A stretch of DNA of 31,768 nt, from positions 1 through 31,768 of the forward strand of contig DASVEF010000354.1 in assembly GCA_036380715.1 (NCBI GenBank), given 5' to 3'. This DNA is from UBA5704 sp036380715. Lineage in GTDB: Bacteria; Acidobacteriota; Thermoanaerobaculia; Multivoradales; UBA5704. The position numbers and the translations under genes are program-made. A model generated the notes under the pieces. That model had not been told where the DNA came from, did no database searches, and saw only the letters and a list, made by a program, of their open reading frames with translations. Below, one piece after another: positions 1 to 6,665 of this stretch. How positions within the stretch are numbered: position 1 is the stretch's first letter; each line of letters begins with the position of its first letter.

Positions 1-118
1 CCCAGTGCCACTTGAGCATCCCCCCCGGGAACTCCTCCTTGAGGCCCGCGTCGAGAACAGGACGGATGTCTTCCATGGTCTGCTTGGCGGTCTCCACCTC
101 GATCGTCAGGTCGCTCAT
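1..118 (-). CDS. N-terminal fragment of an unrecognised protein (truncated by window edge)
   Basis: The minus strand reads open from an ATG at 118 to the window edge and gives 39 residues, beginning MSDLTIEVETAKQTMEDI and ending at a Trp-His-Trp stretch. It is divergent from the DUF502 gene, whose start is 58 bp away, which is a normal promoter-sized gap. I see no convincing ribosome binding site before this ATG, so the start could lie elsewhere. The acidic, amphipathic start and the WHW end could fit a polyhydroxyalkanoate-system-like or similar small soluble protein, but this is a guess and no function is assigned. Confidence 0.45.
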   Translation of the reverse strand, partial: MSDLTIEVETAKQTMEDIRPVLDAGLKEEFPGGMLKWHW

Positions 119-176
119 GGTGGAAAAAGCTACCACAGAACCCTCACCCTACCCCTCGGAAGTGAGGTGGTACGCT

Positions 177-944
177 ATGGCCGTGAGCAGCTCTCCGTTT
201 CCTGGTCCCGAGACCCCGCGCCGGGCGCATCACCCACACCACTGGCGGCACCACCTGCGGAACGTCCTGCTGGCCGGCCTGCTGATCCTGGCTCCGCTCT
301 ACGTCACCGCGTACGTGCTGTGGGCGCTGTTCCATTTCATGGACGGGATCTTCGCGCCGCTAATCGACCGGACCCTGTCCATGCTTCTCGACAGGCCGGG
401 CATCCACATCCCGGGGCTCGGGTTGCTCCTCACCTTTCTGGTGGTCCTCTTTCTCGGCTGGCTGTCGACCCTGGTGGTCGGCCGCCAGATCATCGAGGGC
501 GCGGAGAGCCTGATCCGTCGCATCCCGATCGCCAAGTCGGTCTACGGCGCCACCAAGGGGGTGCTGGAGGCGGTCTCCCGCGACCAGGCGGACGCCTTCA
601 AGCGCGTGGTGCTGGTGGAGTACCCGCGGCGCGGCATGTTCGGCATCGGCTTCGTCACCGGCGGCGGCTCCCGCTGGCCGAGCGACGATCCGCGGGTGGA
701 CGACGAGCTGGTGCCGGTGTTCGTCCCCACCACTCCCAACCCGACCAGCGGCTACCTTCTGATGGTGCCGCCGGCGGAGCTCATCGAGTGCGCCATCTCC
801 ATCGAGGACGGTGTCCGGATGGTCGTCTCCGGAGGCATCCTGCAGCCCGGAGCGCTCTCCGCGCCGCAGCCGGCGCTCTCCCCGGAGCCGGAGGAGGCCG
901 AGTTGGCCGCCGCCGGACGCCTCGGCCCGGCCCGGGAGTTTTGA
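177..944 (+). CDS. DUF502 family integral membrane protein
   Basis: The product of 255 residues matches the DUF502 (PF04367) pattern. A short polar and His-rich N-terminus is followed by a membrane segment (about residues 28-52, LLAGLLILAPLYVTAYVLW) and a second one (about 79-99, LLLTFLVVLFLGWLSTLVVG). The conserved core around RRIPIAKSVYGATKG comes next, then a soluble domain with the FVPTTPNPTSGYLLMVP motif typical of the family. The function of the family is not established; it is an inner-membrane protein. The frame is open further upstream to position 12, but the ATG at 177 is preceded by GAGGTGG and removes a non-conserved, repeat-like leader, so I chose it. The last 40 residues are Ala/Pro/Glu-rich and probably disordered. 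Confidence 0.9.
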   Translation: MAVSSSPFPGPETPRRAHHPHHWRHHLRNVLLAGLLILAPLYVTAYVLWALFHFMDGIFAPLIDRTLSMLLDRPGIHIPGLGLLLTFLVVLFLGWLSTLVVGRQIIEGAESLIRRIPIAKSVYGATKGVLEAVSRDQADAFKRVVLVEYPRRGMFGIGFVTGGGSRWPSDDPRVDDELVPVFVPTTPNPTSGYLLMVPPAELIECAISIEDGVRMVVSGGILQPGALSAPQPALSPEPEEAELAAAGRLGPAREF

Positions 945-1010
945 TCGCGGGAACCGTGTTGTACCGGCTGGAATCATGAACCGGCGACTCCTTTTGCTGT
1001 GAGGTCTCCC

Positions 1011-2741
1011 ATGAGGAAAAGACCCCGCCTCCTCGCTTCGGCCCTCGCGATCCTGCTTCTCCTTCCGCTGCGGATCGGCTCCGCCCAGACCATCTCCAAC
1101 CCCGACCTCTTCGCCAAGAGCTCCCAGGTGGCCCAGCAGGTGGTCGAGCAGTACGGGCTGTACGACAACCCGGTGGAGGTGGCGCGGATCAACCGCATCG
1201 GTTATGAGCTGGCGCAGCAGTCGGAGTACCAGAAGTTCCCCTTCACCTTCACCCTGGTGGACCTGCCGGTGCCCAATGCGTTCGCCCTGCCGGGCGGCCA
1301 GATCTTCGTCACCCGCGGGCTGCTCGATCTGGGCCTGGACGACGACATGCTGGCCGCGGTGCTCGGCCACGAAATCGGCCACGTCACCCTGGAGCACTTC
1401 CGCCGCATGCAGCGCAAGGCGACCCTGCTGAACGTGCTGGGGAACCTCCTGGTCGTCGGCGTATTGCTCAACGAGAACAGCAACAACCGGCGGCAGGAGG
1501 ACATCCCCTACGACCCGCGCGTGGGGTACGACTCGGGGACGAGCCGGGTCCAGGGGGCCGCGGCGGCCAGCCTGGTGATCAGCGAGCTGCTGCTGCGCAG
1601 CTACAGCCGGGATCACGAGGACGAGTCGGACGCGGAAGGGCAGCGCCTCGCCGCGGCGGCCGGCTACGATCCGGACGGCGCGCGCAAGGTCTGGCTGGCG
1701 ATGAACAGCCGGGCGCCCCAGCTCCGCGAGTTCGGCTACTGGCAGACCCACCCGTTCCCCGAGGAGCGGTCGAAGTCCGCGGAGGCGCGCAAGGGGACGT
1801 GGAAGGTGCAGCCGCACAAGCCGGTCGACGCCTACCGGGAGCGCACGCAGGCGGCTCTGACCACCTACGTCGAGCGCCAGAGGCCCGAGCCCCCCGTGGC
1901 CGAGTTCCTCAAGCAGGCTTCGCTCTCCACTTGGCCGCAGGGCCGGGTCGCCGAGTCGATCCGCCTGGAGAAGCTCCACGGGGCGCGCGACGCCGAGCTC
2001 GCCAAGCCCCTCCTTTCCCGCGACTACGGCGCGGTGGTGAGCCGCTACCGCGAGGAGCTCGCGGCCGTGCGGTCGGTCGATTCGAAAAGCGATCTCATCG
2101 CCACCCTGGAGAGCGAGATCGCCGACCTGGAAGCCAAGCGCAAAGAGCTCTATCCGCGGGCCGTCGAGACCCTCGACGGCGGGGTCTACGAGACCTCGTT
2201 CCTGGTCGCCTTCCTGAGCAACTTCCCCGACGCCAAGCAGGCGCCGGAGGTGGCGCTCGCCCTGGGGGACGCCTACAGCCGGCTGGGCAACCAGACCGAG
2301 GCGGTGACTCGCTACCTGGCGGCCTGGGAGACCGGCCCCAATACCCCCGAGGGGAAGCGCGCCCGCGCCGGCCTGCGCAACCTGGCCCCCAACCTGAGCG
2401 AGCTGGCCGCGCTCCAGCAGCTCGCTTCGCAGGAGCGGGACGAGGAGATCCGCAAGATCGCGAGCGACCGGCTGGCCGCCATCTCCAAGAGCTACAGCGA
2501 CGTCGCCAACGGCGCCGAGTACCTGCGCCGCTTTCCCGAGGGTCCCTACACGGCCACAATCCTCGGCCGCCTGAACGTGCTCGCCGACAATCTCTACGCC
2601 GAGGTGGTCCTCTACCAGGGGATGGGCGACGCGGTGAAGGCCATGGAGCGGATCAACAAGATCCTCACCCACGCGCCCCTCTCCCCGGCCGCCGAGAAGC
2701 TGCGCGACCGGGCGGTGCTGTCGGAGGAGAAAGCGGGATAA
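1011..2741 (+). CDS. Exported M48 family metalloprotease with TPR-like C-terminal half
   Basis: The product is 576 residues long. It starts with a signal peptide (MRKRPRLLASALAILLLLPL, cut near residue 25). An M48 peptidase domain follows, with the zinc motif HEIGH at residues 120-124 and an ExxxD motif (E203 to D207, in DHEDESDAEG) that supplies the third zinc ligand. The stretch FALPGGQIFVTRGLL before the HEXXH is diagnostic of the BepA/LoiP/Oma1-like branch. The second half (about 300-576) is helical, with TPR-like repeats such as ALGDAYSRLGNQTEAVTRYL, as in periplasmic BepA-type proteases that act in envelope protein quality control. I chose ATG 1011 because GAGGT lies just upstream; a GTG at 999 is the alternative. 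The substrate is unknown. The gene is convergent with the next one. Confidence 0.92.
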   Translation: MRKRPRLLASALAILLLLPLRIGSAQTISNPDLFAKSSQVAQQVVEQYGLYDNPVEVARINRIGYELAQQSEYQKFPFTFTLVDLPVPNAFALPGGQIFVTRGLLDLGLDDDMLAAVLGHEIGHVTLEHFRRMQRKATLLNVLGNLLVVGVLLNENSNNRRQEDIPYDPRVGYDSGTSRVQGAAAASLVISELLLRSYSRDHEDESDAEGQRLAAAAGYDPDGARKVWLAMNSRAPQLREFGYWQTHPFPEERSKSAEARKGTWKVQPHKPVDAYRERTQAALTTYVERQRPEPPVAEFLKQASLSTWPQGRVAESIRLEKLHGARDAELAKPLLSRDYGAVVSRYREELAAVRSVDSKSDLIATLESEIADLEAKRKELYPRAVETLDGGVYETSFLVAFLSNFPDAKQAPEVALALGDAYSRLGNQTEAVTRYLAAWETGPNTPEGKRARAGLRNLAPNLSELAALQQLASQERDEEIRKIASDRLAAISKSYSDVANGAEYLRRFPEGPYTATILGRLNVLADNLYAEVVLYQGMGDAVKAMERINKILTHAPLSPAAEKLRDRAVLSEEKAG

Positions 2742-2850
2742 CCCTCACCCCCTGACCCCCTCTCCCACACGCACTCACACCCGCCCGGGAGAGGGGGAAC
2801 CCTGCTAAAAATTAATTTGCTTTTCTCCCCCTCTCCCGGGGGGGTGAGGG
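2742..2850. repeat. Dispersed CCCTCACCCC/GGGGTGAGGG palindromic repeat, two arms in convergent intergenic gap
   Basis: The gap between the M48 gene and the next minus-strand gene begins with CCCTCACCCCCTGACCCCC and ends with GGGGGTGAGGG, with C-rich and G-rich arms in between. The same word pair recurs at 14221-14265, 17501-17547 and 31621-31673, so this is one member of a dispersed family in the window. It is REP/MITE-like and non-coding here. Confidence 0.75.
2784..2840. terminator. Bidirectional hairpin terminator between convergent genes
   Basis: A perfect 15-bp inverted repeat (CCCGGGAGAGGGGGA at 2784-2798 and its complement at 2826-2840) encloses a 27-nt AT-rich loop. It lies between the stops of two convergent genes and can terminate both. 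It is built from the dispersed repeat, so termination may be a by-product of the element. Confidence 0.6.
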
Positions 2851-2869
2851 TCCAGCGGCGGCGCCTGCC

Positions 2870-3418
2870 CTACCTGGATTCGCGGCTCGCCGCCCGGCCC
2901 CACCGCGGCTTCACGTCCATCTGGAAGCAGTGGACGATGCGCGGCGAATCCAGGAAGAAGACCACCTGATAGCGGCCGGGCTCGGCCAGGCGGGTCACCG
3001 CCTCGTAGGTGCCCGGCCGGTCCCCCCTCTCCCCCAGCCGGCCCAGCAGGCCGCCGGCCTCCGCCGCCTCCTCGGCGCAGCGCTCCGCGTCGAACGCCCG
3101 CCCCTCGGGGACCACCTCCACCCAGGCGGCGGGGATGAGCCCGTCGAAGGGTTGGCCGGTATAGGCGTCGGAGATCCGGAAGCGCAGGGCCACGCGCTCG
3201 CCCTGCCGCAGAGCCGCCGCCTTGGCGCCGCCGGGAGACCCGATCTCGACCTCCAGGGCGATGCCGTCGCGGACGAGACGGTTGCTCCAGGGGACCCCGG
3301 GCCGCGAGAGAGCGTAGGTTTCGGAGAGAGTGTGGCCCGGAGCGACGGCGGCCAGCGACAGGGCCGCTCCGGCGAGCAGACCGCGGAAGAGCTTGGAGGA
3401 ACGGAGGGCTGAATACAT
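2870..3418 (-). CDS. Secreted YtkA/FixH-like beta-sandwich protein (hypothetical)
   Basis: The product is 182 residues long with a signal peptide (SKLFRGLLAGAALSLAAVAPG). The body has an all-beta look: RLVRDGIALEVEI, then GERVALRFRISDAYTGQPFDGLIPAAWVEV, then GRYQVVFFLDSPRIVHCFQM near the end. The ISDAxTGxPxxGLxPAAWxEV and GRYxVxFFLDSPRIVHCF phrases are, as I recall, shared with secreted domains attached to cytochrome-d1/YncE-like proteins. A role in periplasmic metal or redox handling is therefore possible but not shown. The open frame extends to 3568, but ATG 3418 has an AGGGA ribosome site and opens the signal peptide. One Cys close to the C-terminus sits in the HCF motif. Confidence 0.8.
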   Translation of the reverse strand: MYSALRSSKLFRGLLAGAALSLAAVAPGHTLSETYALSRPGVPWSNRLVRDGIALEVEIGSPGGAKAAALRQGERVALRFRISDAYTGQPFDGLIPAAWVEVVPEGRAFDAERCAEEAAEAGGLLGRLGERGDRPGTYEAVTRLAEPGRYQVVFFLDSPRIVHCFQMDVKPRWGRAASRESR

Positions 3419-3551
3419 CGTGCTTCCCTGTTTCTGGGGCGGCCCTGCGCGGGAACAACGACGTTCCATCCGGGGTCTCCCCCGGCGCGCCTGACCACCG
3501 CGTTTTGGATCAGCAGCACCAGGATACACGACCCGGAGGGGCGATACAAAA

Positions 3552-3578
3552 CAGCCTGGGGTTTTCAATCCCAGGCTG
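3552..3578 (-). terminator. Intrinsic terminator of the EF-hand gene
   Basis: A perfect 9-bp stem (CAGCCTGGG / CCCAGGCTG) with a 9-nt loop lies 31 bp beyond the stop of the minus-strand EF-hand gene. In the minus direction it is followed by TTTTGT. This is a textbook Rho-independent terminator, with its U-tract on the minus strand only. Confidence 0.75.
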
Positions 3579-3608
3579 GAGCGGTCTCGAAGAATGAAGG
3601 GTGAGGGC

Positions 3609-4430
3609 CTACCGCTGCTGGTACTCGTACACGCTGATGTAGCCGTCGTCGTTGCGGTCCAGCCGGTCGAAGGCGGCGCGGGTGCCGTTCCACTCCGACG
3701 AGCTCAGGCGGCCGTCGCGGTTCCGGTCCAGCTCGACGAAGCGGCGGTTGCCTTCCCGGTCGTTGTCCCGGTTCAGGAACTCGGCGCGGGTGACATAGTT
3801 GTCGTTGTTGCGGTCCAGCCGGTCGAAGCGCTCCAGGTCGCCGCTCCACTCGGTGCGGCTGATCCGGCCGTCATTGTTGTCGTCCAGGAGGTCGAAGCGG
3901 TCCTCCGGATCGCGGTCGCGCCGCCCCTCCCGCAGCTCGGTCAGGCTCAGACGGTCGTCGTTGTTGGTGTCCAGGCGGTCGAAGACGTCGAGGTTCCTGG
4001 GCCACTCGGAGCGCGAGATGTACCCGTCGCCGTTCCGGTCCAGGCGGTCGAAGCGGTTCTCGCGGTCGTCGTCGTCGCCGCGCCGCCCGCCCGGCCTCAC
4101 CTCGTCACCGGACAGGAACCCGTCGCCGTTCAGGTCGTGGTTGTCGAACGAGCGGTCGTTGCCCTGCCACTCGCTGCGGGAGATGCGGCCGTCGCCGTTC
4201 CGGTCCATGCCCTGGAAGCGCATGTTGCCGTCACCGTCGTCGTCCCACTCCTCGTCGTCATCCCAGCCGCGGTCACGGTCCTTGTCCTTGTTTTTGTTCT
4301 TGTCCTTGCTCTTGTCCTTGTCCTTCCCGGTGGAAATGGCCTCGGCGGTATCCGGAAGAATCAGGCCCGCCGGAATCGCCACGGCGAACGCGAGCAGGAA
4401 GATCGAAAGGGGAAAAAATCGGTTTCGCAT
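3609..4430 (-). CDS. Secreted protein with eight EF-hand calcium-binding loops
   Basis: The product is 273 residues long. It has a signal peptide (MRNRFFPLSIFLLAFAVAIP, cut after about AEA), then a low-complexity Lys/Asp linker (KDKDKSKDKNKNKDKDRDR) and an acidic WDDDEEWDDD patch. Eight canonical EF-hand loops follow: DRNGDGRISRSEW, DLNGDGFLSGDEV, DRNGDGYISRSEW, DTNNDDRLSLTEL, DDNNDGRISRTEW, DRNNDNYVTRAEF, DRNRDGRLSSSEW and DRNDDGYISVYEY. Most end in Trp or Glu-Trp, and they pair into four hands. Calcium binding outside the cytoplasm follows from the family; the biological role is unknown. The start is fixed by AAGGAGG eight bases upstream of ATG 4430. The loop repeats create a strongly repetitive DNA sequence, so expansion and contraction are plausible. 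Confidence 0.92.
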   Translation of the reverse strand: MRNRFFPLSIFLLAFAVAIPAGLILPDTAEAISTGKDKDKSKDKNKNKDKDRDRGWDDDEEWDDDGDGNMRFQGMDRNGDGRISRSEWQGNDRSFDNHDLNGDGFLSGDEVRPGGRRGDDDDRENRFDRLDRNGDGYISRSEWPRNLDVFDRLDTNNDDRLSLTELREGRRDRDPEDRFDLLDDNNDGRISRTEWSGDLERFDRLDRNNDNYVTRAEFLNRDNDREGNRRFVELDRNRDGRLSSSEWNGTRAAFDRLDRNDDGYISVYEYQQR

Positions 4431-4573
4431 ACTGCCTCCTTGTGGTCATTGCGCGGCCGGGTTCTCCGAAAAGGCTCCGGCCGAGGCCCGGTTGGCGCCG
4501 GGCCCGGTGTACAGAAGTTAAGTGCAAGGGGGATACCAGGAGCGAAGCTATGGAAATAAAGGAGTTAGCGGCA

Positions 4574-4599
4574 GGACCGTCCTCCCATCGGGACGGTCC
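4574..4599 (-). terminator. Hairpin downstream of the Cys-paired propeller gene
   Basis: A 9-bp perfect stem (GGACCGTCC / GGACGGTCC, 8-nt loop) sits 10 bp after the stop at 4609 on the minus strand. No clean U-tract follows, though CTTTATTTC appears about 15 bases on. It is a likely but not certain terminator. Confidence 0.45.
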
Positions 4600-4608
4600 C
4601 CGTCCAGC

Positions 4609-6501
4609 TTACAGCCCATCCACGTTGCCCAGCAGCAGCACGTCCCCCGGCTCAGCCGCCAGCGTTTCCTGCGTGAGCTGTCCATCCCGGTCCAGATCGC
4701 AGAACAGGTCTTCCCCCCGGGCCAGACAGAAATCGGCGTCCCCGTCGCCGTCCACGTCCCCGAGCAGGGGTTGGTCGCCCGCCTGGGAGTCCACGGCGTG
4801 GGTCAGATCGGGCGAGCCGTCGTGGCTTGCGTCGCACAGGAACGTCCCTGAGGATCCTCGCCAGACGCAGGGGTCGTCGTCGCCGTCTCCATCCACGTCG
4901 CCCAGGGCGGGAAGGTCGGAGCGGACTCCCAAGGGGATGCGAACCTCCGCGGCCCCGCTGTTGTGGGCGGTGTCACAGAGGAAGAACCTCCCTCTCCGGA
5001 CGCACGGGTCGTCGTCGCCATCCCCATCCAGGTCTCCGGCCAGGGGAGTCTGGACCGGGCTGCCGAAGCGAAGCGTCAGCTCGGGCGCGCCGCCGTTCCC
5101 GGCGGTGTCGCAGAGGAACGCGCCACCCCGGCGGACGCAGAGATCGTCGTCGCCGTCGCCGTCGAAGTCGGCCAGGAGGGGGACGTCGCCGCTCCTGCCG
5201 AAGAGGGCCTCGAAGTGGGACGGATCGCCGTCGCGGGCGGTGTCGCAGAGGAAGGAGCCGTCACGCCAGACGCAGCGGTCGTCGTCGCGCAGGGCGGCGA
5301 AGAGCCGGGACTGGATGCCGGAAAAGTCGTCCTCCAAGGGTTGGGCCCAGACGACCAGAAAGGCGCCGGCGTCATTCATCGCCACCGCCGGCGCGTCCCT
5401 GAACGGCCGGGAGGTGGGGTCGACGCGGAAGACGCCCCCCTGCGGCACGCCGTCGCGATTGAACAGGCGCCCCCGGATGTCGCGCGGAGCGTCGGCTGCC
5501 GCGGCCCCCACCCAGACCACCACGAAATTCCCATGGACATCCATGGCGATGTCGGGCAAGGTGTCCTCGAAGCGGTCCACCGTGGTGACGCGGACCGCCG
5601 GGCTGACGCTCCTCCCCGAGCTGTCGAAGACGCGCGCTCCGATCCCTCCGGGCTCCACCCAGGTCACGGCGAAGCGCCCTTCCGGATTCGCGGCCACCGC
5701 CGGAAAGGTCCCGGCCGCGACCTCAGTCCTGCCGCCGACAGGGTTTCCTTCGGGGTCGTAGCGCTGCACCACGACCTGCGGCCGGCTCGCCGCCGAAAGG
5801 ACCTCGGCAAGGACCGTGATCCCCTGGCCGTCCATGGCCAGGGCGGGGCTGGCGGCTCCCTCGGGGAGCAGGAACGGTTCGAGGAGCGGCCTCCCCACGA
5901 GATCGAAGAGCTGCGCCTTCGACCGCGGGACATTGGACCTGTGCAGCCGCGTCCAGGCGGCGGCGAACCGTCCCGACGGGTCCATGGCCACGGCGTGCCT
6001 TTTCTCCGCCAGGCCGGCGGGAGCGATGTCGGGCGTCTTGGGCTCGAAAGGGTTGGCGTCCCCGGCGAACAGGCGCACCTTGATGGCTCCGGGATTCCCG
6101 ATCTCCTCCCAGATCAGGGCGAAGCGGCCGGGGAGCCCCCGTTGCGCGGCCAGCCGCGAAGGGCCCTGGTAGACGTGCCGCTCAAAGGGATCGAGGACGA
6201 GCTCCTCCCCCCCGAACGGCTGCCCCTCGAAGCTCACCCTCCGCCCGGAGATCGCCGAGCCCCAATCAACGAGATTCGATCCGCTGTACTCCGTGTACGA
6301 GAGGTCCCACGAGACCAGGAAGTGCTGGTTCGCGGGGATCGCCACGTCAGGGCCGGAGAGCGTGTAGTGGAAAGGCCCCGGCGAGACGCCGACGGTAACC
6401 GCGCCGGTCCGCGGCTCGACTTGCGCCGGAGGTGGCTCCGCCTGGGCGAAGAGAAATGAAGGGATGAAGAGAAGAGAGCCGATCGCGATTCGTAATGTCA
6501 T
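4609..6501 (-). CDS. Secreted repeat protein with five Cys-paired DGDGDDD (FG-GAP/VCBS-like) repeats
   Basis: The product is 630 residues long with a signal peptide (MTLRIAIGSLLFIPSFLFAQ). Residues of roughly 60-400 form a beta-rich region with repeated phrases such as GRFAAAWTR, GRFAVTWVEPGG and GNFVVVWVGAAA, each one blade of a propeller-like fold. From about residue 405 there are five repeats of about 46 residues, each with the pattern C-V-x-R-x-G-x-F-x-C-D-T followed by a DxDGDGDDD loop. The two Cys in each repeat lie about nine residues apart and could form a disulfide. The acidic loops resemble the calcium sites of FG-GAP/VCBS proteins. The gene is divergent from the esterase at 6666. 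The function is unknown; a secreted structural, adhesive or binding role is inference. Confidence 0.85.
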   Translation of the reverse strand: MTLRIAIGSLLFIPSFLFAQAEPPPAQVEPRTGAVTVGVSPGPFHYTLSGPDVAIPANQHFLVSWDLSYTEYSGSNLVDWGSAISGRRVSFEGQPFGGEELVLDPFERHVYQGPSRLAAQRGLPGRFALIWEEIGNPGAIKVRLFAGDANPFEPKTPDIAPAGLAEKRHAVAMDPSGRFAAAWTRLHRSNVPRSKAQLFDLVGRPLLEPFLLPEGAASPALAMDGQGITVLAEVLSAASRPQVVVQRYDPEGNPVGGRTEVAAGTFPAVAANPEGRFAVTWVEPGGIGARVFDSSGRSVSPAVRVTTVDRFEDTLPDIAMDVHGNFVVVWVGAAAADAPRDIRGRLFNRDGVPQGGVFRVDPTSRPFRDAPAVAMNDAGAFLVVWAQPLEDDFSGIQSRLFAALRDDDRCVWRDGSFLCDTARDGDPSHFEALFGRSGDVPLLADFDGDGDDDLCVRRGGAFLCDTAGNGGAPELTLRFGSPVQTPLAGDLDGDGDDDPCVRRGRFFLCDTAHNSGAAEVRIPLGVRSDLPALGDVDGDGDDDPCVWRGSSGTFLCDASHDGSPDLTHAVDSQAGDQPLLGDVDGDGDADFCLARGEDLFCDLDRDGQLTQETLAAEPGDVLLLGNVDGL

Positions 6502-6665
6502 CCGGAAGTCAGCTCCTCATTGTGGCAATTGCTCATTCTACGTGTGCAGCCCGGAGATTGTTTGGCAGATCTCACGATCCGGAGCTGGCCTCCTCCTTGC
6601 AAATCCCCGCCGCTCGTAACGGGCGCCTTCATCCTGTCGCGCCTCCGTTGTCTCGGAGCCCGGAG

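Noticed and set aside
142..168. A further copy of the CCCTCACCCC/GGTGAGGG repeat before the DUF502 gene
   Set aside because: Only CCCTCACCCTACCCCTCGGA and a short GTGAGG are present, with no matching arms; it may be a degenerate remnant but cannot be supported.
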